The position numbers and the translations under genes were made by a program. Below, in pieces: positions 1-7,267 of a stretch of DNA of 21,426 nucleotides (its first letter is position 1; each line of letters begins with the position of its first letter). This DNA comes from a virus: IMG/VR virus record IMGVR_UViG_3300009593_000146, positions 1-21,426 of that record; one strand, given 5' to 3'. Under the pieces are notes generated by a model. It searched no databases and had not been told where the DNA came from. It worked only from the letters and a program-made list of their open reading frames with translations.

Positions 1-2957
1 CCCCCAATAGGTGTTCCTGCTTGCACATATATATCCGCATGCGATGCGTATGCAGCACCGTCGTACCCCTGGAAGGACATTTGTCCGAGAAAGTCATTTG
101 GCTGGACTGCTGCGGGGTTCGCGAAGTCGCCGCGGGATTTTTTAAAGTCAATATTTGGAGCGTCACCGCCGTCATTATTTTGTTGTATGGCGAGCACAGT
201 TCCCCCGCTGGTATCGCTAGTTATGTGAGTTTTCGCTTGGGGATCTCCTGTACCTATTCCTACTCGGTTCGTGGAGCCTTTCACGAACAACGCGTGGGGA
301 TTTGTATCGCCTTCGACACGGAAGTCAACCAAAGACTCGGAACCCTCGTTGACAACAACTTCCGGCACGGCGCCATTAAGCCTGAAGCCTTCTCTGGTTG
401 TTCCATTGTCATTAACTTTAAATACGATATGTTTGTTGATTGTGTCGTTTTGAATTAAAATATTGTCCGATGAATTCATCCCAATCCGGCCTAGGCTTGC
501 GCCGCCACTTGAACTAAAGTGAATAGTGGGTTCAACAGTTTTAATTGCCAGAGTACCGGCGGGGTTTAAATTAATATCTCCATCAACTGTAAATGTAAGA
601 TGAGCAGCTGCAGCATTGTCGTCAACTGTTGTGATTGTGGTTGCGCCAGCGGTGGTGGTTTGAATCTGGAAGTAATCGCCACTATCGGCTGAACTTTCAA
701 TTCTAAGATCAACGTTATTGGGTCCATCCTCAACGTCAAGCTGGATTCCGTAGTTGAAGTCACCGCCGGCTGCTTCGATCCTTGCACCTTGGACCAAGCT
801 GCTGCCTTTTGTTCCGCCTTGGGCACTAATGTGGGCGCCGTATACAAAGCTGCCGCCGGCATCAGCAGCGTGTATAAGAGTTGGAGTGACGTGTAAGCCA
901 TACATATAGTTATTACCATTGGTGGCTGTGGTATTATCCATGTCAAGTTGGATACCATACATGTTGTTGTCTGATGTGGAAGCGCCGGTTTTATCAAAAT
1001 CTATATTTAAGCCGACTATTGAAGCCTCAGTGGTATCTGAGTAATTCTTGTCTATTTTTACTCCTGTTTTACCTCCGTCTGACTGAATTGCGAGCGCTTG
1101 GGCGTTAATTGCAGCAGCATTATTCTGAATGATGAGAGCACTGTTTCTTGTCCCTGTGTTTGCTGAATTATCGTCAACATAGAGGGCATTACCGGTGGTT
1201 AAACCATCTGCGCCAATGGCAAGCACCCTTGCGGTTGTTACATCATTTGCTGTTACATTGACTACGTTTGCGTCAATGTTGCCGGCATTAATATCAAGAC
1301 ATTGTTGGTCGGTGTCGTTGTTGTTTAGCTGTAAAAGAGGCACTCCGGTCGCGCCGGCAGAAGCATGATTTTTAATTTCTAATGTGGCGCCGGGGGATCC
1401 TGTGTTGTCGCCGATACTCATTCTATTAGAAGAGCCTTCGACAAAAAGCATATGGGATTCGTCGGCAGTTTCAATTCTAAAGTCAACATCAACGCCCCCT
1501 TCGTTAAATGTTACTTCGTTTTGAGTATCTTCGGTGAGATCTAGAAAATTGACCCCGCCGGCTTGGAAGTTTATATCGTCAGCTGTAAAGTTGATAAACG
1601 TATCTGTATCGCCTATATGAAAGATCTTGTCGGAGACACCTAAGTCTGTTCCATCAAATGTCAGGTTGGACTCGACGTCTGCTGTGGATGCATTGGCATA
1701 GGTTACAAGTCCGTTCGCAGTGGATCCGTTAAAAGAAATTCCGCCGCCACCGGGGAGATTGGTTAGCTGGCTTCCATCACCATAAAAATACGAAGCTGAG
1801 ACTGATAAGGAACAACTTAATGGCACTGAGGCTGTCATGGCGCCGCGGCCACCATCTAAACGCAACATAGTGGTTTGTGCAGCGGCTACTTTCGCGCCCA
1901 GTATTACATCAGCATTGGAAGTGGTGTTGCCAAGAACCATGTCGCTGGTGGCCCCTATCACTTGGAGATATCCTTTGGAGGCGCCGGCTATTCCTAAGCG
2001 GAAATAAGCGTTATTAACGCCATCAGCAAAAACACTCGCGTCATTACCCTTAGCATGGATCTCGTATGCAGGAGCGTTAGTATTGACACCCACTGAATTT
2101 GATACTACCGCACCAAAACTTGAGGTAAGCTTTTTGGTATAGACGGTGCCCGAGCCAGATACATCTCCTATAACAGCAAGCTTACTTCCATCAAACGTGA
2201 GGGCTGCTAACCCATTCACTGTCCCACCTGTAGCGGTGCCGGCGATGATGCGATGATTAGCTTGGTTAGTGTATGCTGTAATTGGGCTAAATGTAAGATT
2301 GCTTTGCAAATAAGTTGCGAGAGTGCCGACAGTCATGCTGCGGAGCGCTGGTGCTGCTGGGCTTGCGCCGGCGACGTCTTGCACAAAGAGTTTGTCGCCA
2401 GTTGCCAATGACTGGCCGCCATTAGAAATATCGTAGGTCTGGCCGGCATCTAACATCAGGGCGGTTGTATTAAGGTTTAAGCCGCCGTATGTGTCGAGGT
2501 TCGGCTTAACTCCGGTGGCCGTCACGGTGATGCCTGCACCGCCAGAAACAACAAGAGTACCTGAATCACTTTTTACGCCATTGCCGAGCACCAGATTAGA
2601 CGCACTAATGAAGCCCTGGAATTTATCTGTGCGAATATTCGTAAGGCCGGCCGCAGATCCTGAATAAAGTGTAGCGCTTAAAAGCCCGCTACCTGCGGCA
2701 AATGTAAAATTAGTATTTCCAGCGACACCTGAAGCTCCATCAAAATATGTTACCCGAGTGGCGGCGGCGTTTGTGACGCTACTAATAACAGGCGGTGCCA
2801 AGTTTGTGCCATTAAGTGTAATTGCGCTTGCAGTTATTCTTTGAGTAAACGTTTTCTTACCTGCAATAGTTTGATTACTAGTCTGGTCTACGGTATTCTC
2901 CAGCGACCCATTGTCGCCTGTGAACTCAACGTTTCCTTTTAATATGTTATAAGCCAT
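1..2957 (-). CDS. Long tail-fibre-like protein, 3' end beyond the window
   Basis: An open frame runs from an ATG at 2957-2955 to the window edge without a stop: 985 codons, C-terminus missing. A good ribosome site (GGGAGAG, about 8 bases upstream) sets the start. The protein is rich in Gly, Asn, Thr, Ala and Asp, with almost no Cys. Features in order: N-terminus MAYNILKGNV; a LYSGSAAGLTNI element near 97-108; SASYFYGDGSQLTNL at 387-401 followed by GGGG; a repeat unit at 485-526 copied at 870-910 (VDFRxE, LFVxGSxNR, IG); YG[I/L/A][Q/H] repeats at 666-741; and RVGIGTGDP at 898-906. The GIGTxxP element and the GYDGAAY stretch near 964 are typical of phage fibre regions that precede an S74-type intramolecular chaperone, which could lie beyond position 1. 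Inferred role: trimeric receptor-binding or long tail fibre. It follows a terminator, so it is probably a separate transcription unit. Confidence 0.8.
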   Translation of the reverse strand, partial: MAYNILKGNVEFTGDNGSLENTVDQTSNQTIAGKKTFTQRITASAITLNGTNLAPPVISSVTNAAATRVTYFDGASGVAGNTNFTFAAGSGLLSATLYSGSAAGLTNIRTDKFQGFISASNLVLGNGVKSDSGTLVVSGGAGITVTATGVKPNLDTYGGLNLNTTALMLDAGQTYDISNGGQSLATGDKLFVQDVAGASPAAPALRSMTVGTLATYLQSNLTFSPITAYTNQANHRIIAGTATGGTVNGLAALTFDGSKLAVIGDVSGSGTVYTKKLTSSFGAVVSNSVGVNTNAPAYEIHAKGNDASVFADGVNNAYFRLGIAGASKGYLQVIGATSDMVLGNTTSNADVILGAKVAAAQTTMLRLDGGRGAMTASVPLSCSLSVSASYFYGDGSQLTNLPGGGGISFNGSTANGLVTYANASTADVESNLTFDGTDLGVSDKIFHIGDTDTFINFTADDINFQAGGVNFLDLTEDTQNEVTFNEGGVDVDFRIETADESHMLFVEGSSNRMSIGDNTGSPGATLEIKNHASAGATGVPLLQLNNNDTDQQCLDINAGNIDANVVNVTANDVTTARVLAIGADGLTTGNALYVDDNSANTGTRNSALIIQNNAAAINAQALAIQSDGGKTGVKIDKNYSDTTEASIVGLNIDFDKTGASTSDNNMYGIQLDMDNTTATNGNNYMYGLHVTPTLIHAADAGGSFVYGAHISAQGGTKGSSLVQGARIEAAGGDFNYGIQLDVEDGPNNVDLRIESSADSGDYFQIQTTTAGATTITTVDDNAAAAHLTFTVDGDINLNPAGTLAIKTVEPTIHFSSSGGASLGRIGMNSSDNILIQNDTINKHIVFKVNDNGTTREGFRLNGAVPEVVVNEGSESLVDFRVEGDTNPHALFVKGSTNRVGIGTGDPQAKTHITSDTSGGTVLAIQQNNDGGDAPNIDFKKSRGDFANPAAVQPNDFLGQMSFQGYDGAAYASHADIYVQAGTPIG

Positions 2958-2976
2958 TAATGTGTCTCTCCCTTAG

Positions 2977-2990
2977 ATCTATAAATAGAT
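2977..2990. promoter_or_regulatory. AT-rich dyad before the long fibre gene
   Basis: The sequence ATCTATAAATAGAT is a 6-bp inverted repeat around a 2-base centre. It lies 19 bases upstream of the fibre ATG and just downstream of a terminator. On the gene strand it reads CTATTTATAG; on the other strand it contains TATAAATA, the T4 late promoter consensus. It could be a promoter element or an operator. No clear -35 box was seen. The related string CTATTTATAATG occurs in the gap at 7010-7021. Confidence 0.35.
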
Positions 2991-3024
2991 AGTTATTTTA
3001 TTCCCTTCACTCTATAAGTAGTTT

Positions 3025-3060
3025 ATAAAAAAGAGGACGCCCCCCAAAAGGAGGGCGCCC
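3025..3060 (-). terminator. Intrinsic terminator after the 621-residue fibre gene
   Basis: On the minus strand an 11-bp stem (3050-3060 pairing with 3035-3045, mostly G-C with two G-U type pairs) closes a TTTT loop. It is followed by CTC and six T residues (3032-3027). The hairpin starts 39 bases after the stop of the 3100-4965 gene. Stem, loop and T tract form a complete rho-independent terminator and should separate that gene from the fibre gene that starts at 2957. Confidence 0.85.
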
Positions 3061-3099
3061 AATATAGAAGAATAATCTTCCGGACTGCAAAAGCAAATC

Positions 3100-4965
3100 C
3101 TAGAAGAGTACCCAAACGTTAGAACCAACGAACATGCATGAAATAGCACCACCATCAGATTCGATTTCGACCGACTCAGCACCATCGATGCGGTGATCAG
3201 CAGAACCCTTGTTGATGATGAGATCATTGCCACCAAGAGAACCTGGAGCTTTAGCGTGCACGATATCACCGATATCAGGGCTAGCAGGAAGCGTCCAAGT
3301 ACGATCAGCAGTGAAAGTTGTAGTACCGAAGTTCATACCTTCTGTAAGAGTTCCGTTCTCATTTGCGATTGCTTGGGCTGAACCACCTTGCGTAGAAAGC
3401 ACACCGTTAGTAGCGGTCAGACCACCACCAGCCATGGCTGTCACAAGGTCAGCAATGCTTTCTTTCTTAGAGTTGTTACTGTCGTCAGCGTCGATGATAG
3501 CGATGCTATCAGCAGCAACATTAACAGCAGCAGCAGTCAGTTCGTTAAGGTCAAGAGCCAGAACTGCGGAAGCCGCAGACAGACCAACACCAGCAAAGAG
3601 AGTAGCGAGGTCATCGACAGTCTCTTTCTTAGTGGCGGATGCATCGTCCGAATCGACGAATGCAAAGAAGTCGCCAGAAGCGACAACACCAGCACCAAGC
3701 TCTGATAACTCAAGCTCAAACGTACCAGCACTGGCACGAATACCAATACCAGCAGCTGCGGTTGCATAGTCAGCGTAAGAATCTTTCTTAACAGCGTTGC
3801 TATCATTGGCATCGATGAAAGTGAAAGAATCAGCAGCGACATCAACGACACCAGCAGTGGCTTCGTTTAAGTCAACACTGAGCACACCAGCACTGGCGGC
3901 AAGACCAGAACCAGCGATTGCAGCGGCGTAGTCAACGAAACTTTCCTTCTTCATGAGACCGTCGGAATCAAGGAAGTATAAGTCATCATTAGCAACAGCA
4001 GCTGCAGCTGCAGCAACACCAGCAAGTTTGACAGTGCCATGTGAGGTTACGTTGCCGACAACATCTAACGTGCTAGAAGCCGAAAGAGTTGTAGCTCTAA
4101 CAGAAGACTGGGCTGCAGCACCGATGGTAGCACCATCGATAGAACCACCGTTCAGATCTAAAGTAGTGAAGATACCACCGTCAGCAACAGTACGACCAGC
4201 GTTAGTCCAGTTACTTCCCATAGAGAAGCTAGCACCGTCAGCAGAAATGCTATCAAGAGCAATGTCACCAACGTTTGTGATGTTTGCATCGCCCATTGAG
4301 GCACCAGCGTGAGCAGTAAGTAAGCCGTATATACCAGCAGTACCGTTCACAGTAGCGTTATCCGCAATGTTCAAGTCACCAGAAGCAGACAAGCTTGTGG
4401 CATTAATCGCCTTTGCGGTCATTGTACCAGAGACGTTTAACGTACCTTTAATTTGTGTGTTGTAAAGATAGTTGTTTAGTCCAGCAGCACCAGAGAAAGA
4501 GGTACCTTTCACAGCAAGGAATGTACCAGCTGCCGCGGCTGCACCACCGATGACAGTGCCATCAACAGTACCGCCGTTGATGTCGACAGTGGTAAGGATA
4601 CCAGCGTCGGCTACAGTGCGGCCGGCGTTGGTCCAGTTACTTCCCATAGAGAAGCTGGAACCGTTGTCGGCTATAATGCTGTCAAGAGCAATAGAGCCAA
4701 CGTTTGTGACGTTTGCATCACCCATTGAAGCACCAAGCTTAAAGACTGCTGCTCCACTAACGTGTAATTCGTTTTTTAGTTCTGCGCGTCCAACGACGTT
4801 AAGAACAGAAGAACCTGACAACGAAACCGCTGTCACGTTACGGCTGGCGTCGGACAAAGTTTGTCCCGCCAGTTTAAGAAGACCTGCGCCTGTGATGTCT
4901 ACTGTGCCCTCTTGTTCGAGCGCACCTGACATTGTGCTAGGTCCAAATTGAAATTTATAAGCCAT
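3100..4965 (-). CDS. Repeat-rich fibre or appendage structural protein (621 aa)
   Basis: This is a low-complexity, Ala/Gly/Ser/Asp-rich protein without Trp-rich or enzymatic motifs. The start ATG has GGAGGG about 9 bases upstream. Residues 78-140 and 221-282 are near-identical copies of one unit (GASMGDAN, SFSMGSNWTNAGRTVAD). Residues about 324-526 hold four tandem units of about 52 residues built on D-x-x-x-F/I-x-D-x-D followed by KK(E/D)S and AGxGLxAxxGVLxxDLNE. The C-terminal 65 residues (TWTLPASPDIGDIVH through IDGAESVEIES to GSNVWVLF) match in pattern the ends of the two upstream fibre genes. Repetitive beta-rich shafts with a small C-terminal head are usual for phage fibres and decoration proteins, so a virion appendage is inferred. 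A strong terminator follows. The exact attachment site is unknown. Confidence 0.75.
   Translation of the reverse strand: MAYKFQFGPSTMSGALEQEGTVDITGAGLLKLAGQTLSDASRNVTAVSLSGSSVLNVVGRAELKNELHVSGAAVFKLGASMGDANVTNVGSIALDSIIADNGSSFSMGSNWTNAGRTVADAGILTTVDINGGTVDGTVIGGAAAAAGTFLAVKGTSFSGAAGLNNYLYNTQIKGTLNVSGTMTAKAINATSLSASGDLNIADNATVNGTAGIYGLLTAHAGASMGDANITNVGDIALDSISADGASFSMGSNWTNAGRTVADGGIFTTLDLNGGSIDGATIGAAAQSSVRATTLSASSTLDVVGNVTSHGTVKLAGVAAAAAAVANDDLYFLDSDGLMKKESFVDYAAAIAGSGLAASAGVLSVDLNEATAGVVDVAADSFTFIDANDSNAVKKDSYADYATAAAGIGIRASAGTFELELSELGAGVVASGDFFAFVDSDDASATKKETVDDLATLFAGVGLSAASAVLALDLNELTAAAVNVAADSIAIIDADDSNNSKKESIADLVTAMAGGGLTATNGVLSTQGGSAQAIANENGTLTEGMNFGTTTFTADRTWTLPASPDIGDIVHAKAPGSLGGNDLIINKGSADHRIDGAESVEIESDGGAISCMFVGSNVWVLF
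3388..3996 (-). repeat. Four tandem 52-residue coding repeats (unit B)
   Basis: Residues about 324-526 of the 621-residue fibre protein. The units begin at DDLYFLDSDGLMKKES, DSFTFIDANDSNAVKKDS, DFFAFVDSDDASATKKET and DSIAIIDADDSNNSKKES. Each is followed by a D(Y/L)A..., AG.GL and SVDLNE-type segment. The units are divergent in DNA, so this is an old coding repeat and not a recent expansion. Confidence 0.8.
4120..4305 (-). repeat. Second copy of 62-residue coding repeat (unit A)
   Basis: Encodes residues 221-282 of the 621-residue fibre protein. It shares GASMGDAN, GxIALDSI, SFSMGSNWTNAGRTVAD and NGGxxDGxxIG with the copy at 4546-4734, 429 bases away. The DNA is also very similar (for example gttagtccagttacttccca near 4201). 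Confidence 0.85.
4546..4734 (-). repeat. First copy of 63-residue coding repeat (unit A)
   Basis: Encodes residues 78-140 of the 621-residue fibre protein. It is paired with the copy at 4120-4305. It differs by one extra residue (IIADNGSSFS against ISADGASFS) and a few substitutions. It is an intragenic duplication. Confidence 0.85.
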
Positions 4966-5035
4966 GTTTAAAAACCCTCCATTTTATAGTTTTATAATGG
5001 TCATCTGTTTAGGAATACACCTATCCAGATTTGAT

Positions 5036-5053
5036 CCGTGGATCGCTCCACAG
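5036..5053 (-). other. Small hairpin with GCGA tetraloop in a 124-base gap
   Basis: On the minus strand CTGTGGA and TCCACGG form a 7-bp stem (one U-G pair) closed by GCGA, a GNRA-type loop. It sits in the gap 4966-5089 after the stop of the 5090-5815 gene. No T tract follows, so it is not a normal intrinsic terminator. It may be an RNA processing or mRNA-stability structure. The rest of the gap is AT-rich with two TATAAAA-like strings near 4983-4998. Confidence 0.4.
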
Positions 5054-5089
5054 GTCGCTTATAATTAGAAGGCTCACAGCTAAAAAATC

Positions 5090-5815
5090 TTAGCAGATAA
5101 AGTATTTATTAATACCGTTACAATAAAGCTGAACAGATGCATAAGGGGACTCCAAAACAATCGAATTTTTACCATCGATTGTTTCGGCTCCGGAGGCTAA
5201 AATTGTAATGTTGTTGCTATTAGCATTGCCTCCCTCATCCTTTACCACATACGTTTGGCCGTTCAACATTAGAGAAGCGCTTGGCAACCTGACATCCACA
5301 ACATTGTTAGTTGTATCTACTCCGATATAATAGCTCTTAGTAGATGCGGTTAGAGTTGCATTGGCCGTTGCTCGGCTTAGTTGTAGGCCTCCCGCCAATG
5401 CTAGCCGATCACCCTCAAAGCGCAACCCAAATGAACCTGTTAAGTTTCCACTAGCGTTCTTAAATTGAACCGAATAATTCGGGCCAGATGGGTTTACGTT
5501 GCTCACGCCCGTTAGTTGACTGCCATCCCCATAGAAAAACGATGCGGAAACGGGTGCGCTAGCACTCATTCCACCAACGATTCCAAGCGAAGAGCCGTCA
5601 AACGTCAGATTGGTTTCACAATTTAAAGCATTCGCATTGCCACCTACATTGGTTACAATACCATTATCAGTCGCGTTTTGTACGCGAGGGACATTAATAA
5701 TGCTCGCGCCGTCGGACGTGCTTAAGTTGCCCGAGAGGATGTTGGTCCCAGCATCAATGCCTGGTCCGAAATATGCCGGCGCAATTACTGTGCCCGTCAG
5801 TGAATTATGAGCCAT
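5090..5815 (-). CDS. Fibre or appendage protein with YGDGSQLT motif (241 aa)
   Basis: The start ATG has a very strong ribosome site (AGGAGG, 9 bases upstream). The N-terminus MAHNSLTGTVIAP resembles that of the long fibre gene (MAYNILKGNVEF). NLTFDGSSLGIVGG (69-82) is followed by SASFFYGDGSQLTGV (90-104), an element shared with residues 387-401 of the long fibre protein. The C-terminus (about 172-241: VDVRLP, GQTYVVKDEGG, ETIDGKNSIVLESP, NGINKYFIC) follows the same pattern as the ends of the 239- and 621-residue neighbours. Its size, composition and position in the 1-6558 block support a virion fibre or fibre-adaptor role. No enzymatic motif was seen. Confidence 0.7.
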   Translation of the reverse strand: MAHNSLTGTVIAPAYFGPGIDAGTNILSGNLSTSDGASIINVPRVQNATDNGIVTNVGGNANALNCETNLTFDGSSLGIVGGMSASAPVSASFFYGDGSQLTGVSNVNPSGPNYSVQFKNASGNLTGSFGLRFEGDRLALAGGLQLSRATANATLTASTKSYYIGVDTTNNVVDVRLPSASLMLNGQTYVVKDEGGNANSNNITILASGAETIDGKNSIVLESPYASVQLYCNGINKYFIC

Positions 5816-5838
5816 TTACCAGTTCCTCCTAAAACTAA

Positions 5839-6558
5839 TTAGAAGACAAACCAGTTGCTTCCATCCGAATACAAGTTAATTGCCGGCATTGTACCAGTTA
5901 ATTGGTAATAGTTTCCACCTTCAACTAATCCACTTACTGTACTCTTTGAAAGAATGAGAGAACTTGTGCGTGCCGTTACCTGATCTTTCACTACCATGAT
6001 GTGACCAGCTTTGGCGCCTTGAGATCTCGGATCGTCTAATGTGATAACTGTGTTGGCGGTTGCAGTTACGCCATAAATATATGCTCTCTTCGTAAGATTA
6101 GCGCCACCATTGAGTGTGACCGTACCCGTCACAGCAAAATAATTACCACGAATTGATTTTAGATAAGTCATGTGGTTGGTGGCCGAAGAACTTAGAACAG
6201 GTGTGACTGATGTCCACACTGCTCCAACTGCGCTTGACACAACATTTAAACTACCGGTGCGGAGATGTATGTCATCGGCACTATTACCAAAAATGGTTGA
6301 ACCAGAGATGACCTCAGTGTCAATAATTTTATAAGAACTCGCGGTGATGGCGCCACTAACAATAAGGGCCCCAGTCAATACCAGCGTGCTTGTAGTTCCA
6401 CCGGGAGTACCACCGCGAGACGCAGTGAAGTACATAAGATTACGCGAACCTGTCATGTTCGATCCGCTTGTATGAAACTGTATGGAACCAGTAGGACCCG
6501 TGGCTGATGCGCCACCGGTGCTAGCAGTACAGTTTATATATGCCCATCCGGTAGCCAT
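5839..6558 (-). CDS. Fibre or appendage protein with GPTG segment (239 aa)
   Basis: The start ATG shares its A with the TAA of the preceding gene (TAATG at 6556-6560). The N-terminus MATGWAYINCTASTGG leads into GASATGPTGSIQFHTSGSN, a short collagen-like and Gly/Ser-rich stretch. The middle contains SSYKIIDTEVISGSTIFG (about 74-91) and DDIHLRTGSL, elements of a type that recurs in marine T4-like structural proteins. The C-terminus (AGHIMVVKDQ about 181-190 to INLYSDGSNWFVF) is the head-like module shared with its two downstream neighbours. It is inferred to be a virion appendage protein. Receptor specificity cannot be read from the sequence. Confidence 0.7.
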   Translation of the reverse strand: MATGWAYINCTASTGGASATGPTGSIQFHTSGSNMTGSRNLMYFTASRGGTPGGTTSTLVLTGALIVSGAITASSYKIIDTEVISGSTIFGNSADDIHLRTGSLNVVSSAVGAVWTSVTPVLSSSATNHMTYLKSIRGNYFAVTGTVTLNGGANLTKRAYIYGVTATANTVITLDDPRSQGAKAGHIMVVKDQVTARTSSLILSKSTVSGLVEGGNYYQLTGTMPAINLYSDGSNWFVF

Positions 6559-6980
6559 TATCCAACTCCGGCAGAACCTGACCAGCTAGGTCCAAGGCGT
6601 CCTGCTGTCTTCTTACGATCAATGCACGTGAGACCTGCTGCAACGTCGACTTTACCAGCCGTTCCCGGAGTATCTGCATATAGCCAAATCTGTGAAACCT
6701 TGAGCCTTTGTGTTCCTGAATGTCCGTGTTGACGCAACGACGAGCCCGACACTACAAAATAGTTAGACCCTGACACCCCAACTTGTGAAAACCCCACTCT
6801 TACCGAGCCCGAACCGCGGTTAATTACCTCAAAATATTGTGAAACCATAGGAAAGTCTACTTTCATTGCATGATTGACAGTAATGTTTCCACTAGCGAAT
6901 GGTCGACCGCTTACTTGATATGAGCCGACGTTGTTAAGTCCAACTTCGGGCACTCTAATTGGTGCTAATCCTTTTGCCAT
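6558..6980 (-). CDS. Small probable virion structural protein (140 aa)
   Basis: The start ATG has AGAGG about 8 bases upstream and lies after a 41-base gap. The protein is Gly/Ser/Val-rich with alternating hydrophobic residues (SGNITVNHAMKVDFP; SVRVGFSQVGVSGSNYFVV; LKVSQIWLYADTPGTAGKV), which suggests an all-beta sandwich fold. No signal peptide or membrane segment is present. It opens the fibre block and is coupled by TAATG to the 239-residue fibre gene, so a neck, tail-tip or capsid decoration role is plausible. I do not recognise the family. Confidence 0.6.
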   Translation of the reverse strand: MAKGLAPIRVPEVGLNNVGSYQVSGRPFASGNITVNHAMKVDFPMVSQYFEVINRGSGSVRVGFSQVGVSGSNYFVVSGSSLRQHGHSGTQRLKVSQIWLYADTPGTAGKVDVAAGLTCIDRKKTAGRLGPSWSGSAGVG

Positions 6981-7009
6981 GTTTTAAATCCTCTGAAATT
7001 TGTTGTATT

Positions 7010-7021
7010 CATTATAAATAG
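7010..7021 (-). promoter_or_regulatory. Possible promoter, TATAAT box before the fibre block
   Basis: On the minus strand the gap 6981-7021 reads CTATTTATAATG. It contains a perfect TATAAT at 7016-7011, 30 bases upstream of the ATG at 6980. No convincing -35 hexamer was found 17 bases further up, so a phage-modified polymerase or an extended -10 is possible. The first nine bases match the element before the long fibre gene (2979-2988). Confidence 0.35.
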
Positions 7022-7267
7022 TCACTTATTTGTTCTATTACGCCTTTCTTTGGCGCGTTCTCGCTTTCTTTCTTCTTTAGCTCGAAGGCGGCGGGCGCGT
7101 TCACTCTTCTCTCTCTTCTTTATCGAAGGCTTTTTGTACTCTTTTCTCTCACGAATTTCTTCAACTATTCGCTCTCGCTTAGCTTTCTTGATAAATTTCC
7201 TTATCATTCTTTCGTGATTGCCTTTACACTCTTTGGCAGTTACTTTAAAATTTGATTTTTTAGCCAT
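7022..7267 (-). CDS. rpsU: Ribosomal protein bS21 homologue
   Basis: This is an 81-residue, strongly basic, largely helical protein. The core from about residue 22 aligns with bacterial bS21: RKFIKKAKRERIVEEIRERK followed by EYKKPSIKKREK corresponds to the family pattern [20 protein letters not shown] then FYEKPTTERKR, including the diagnostic Y-x-KP turn. The C-terminal tail (RARRLRAKEERKRER) is longer than in the 71-residue E. coli protein. bS21 sits on the small subunit near the anti-Shine-Dalgarno end of 16S rRNA and helps translation initiation. Phage copies of bS21 are known from uncultivated and large phages. Here it could enter host ribosomes and favour phage mRNAs. The gene is coupled to the preceding gene by TAATG inside a structural operon. 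A generic basic DNA-binding protein is the alternative. Confidence 0.75.
   Translation of the reverse strand: MAKKSNFKVTAKECKGNHERMIRKFIKKAKRERIVEEIRERKEYKKPSIKKREKSERARRLRAKEERKRERAKERRNRTNK

Noticed and set aside
566-997. 143-residue minus-strand frame inside the first fibre gene
   Set aside because: It overlaps the long open frame 1-2957, has low-complexity composition (Thr, Gln, Leu) and no ribosome site; it is a shadow frame.
2958-3099. tRNA or small RNA gene in the gap
   Set aside because: The gap is occupied by the terminator hairpin and an AT-rich region; no cloverleaf could be drawn.
3388-3996. Regularly spaced repeats that might be CRISPR-like
   Set aside because: The repeats are in-frame coding units of about 156 bases, diverged in DNA and without spacers.
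3209-4951. Plus-strand frames of 105-186 residues over the 621-residue fibre gene
   Set aside because: They mirror the repeat-rich minus-strand gene and have Ala/Pro/Ser-biased composition expected of antisense frames.
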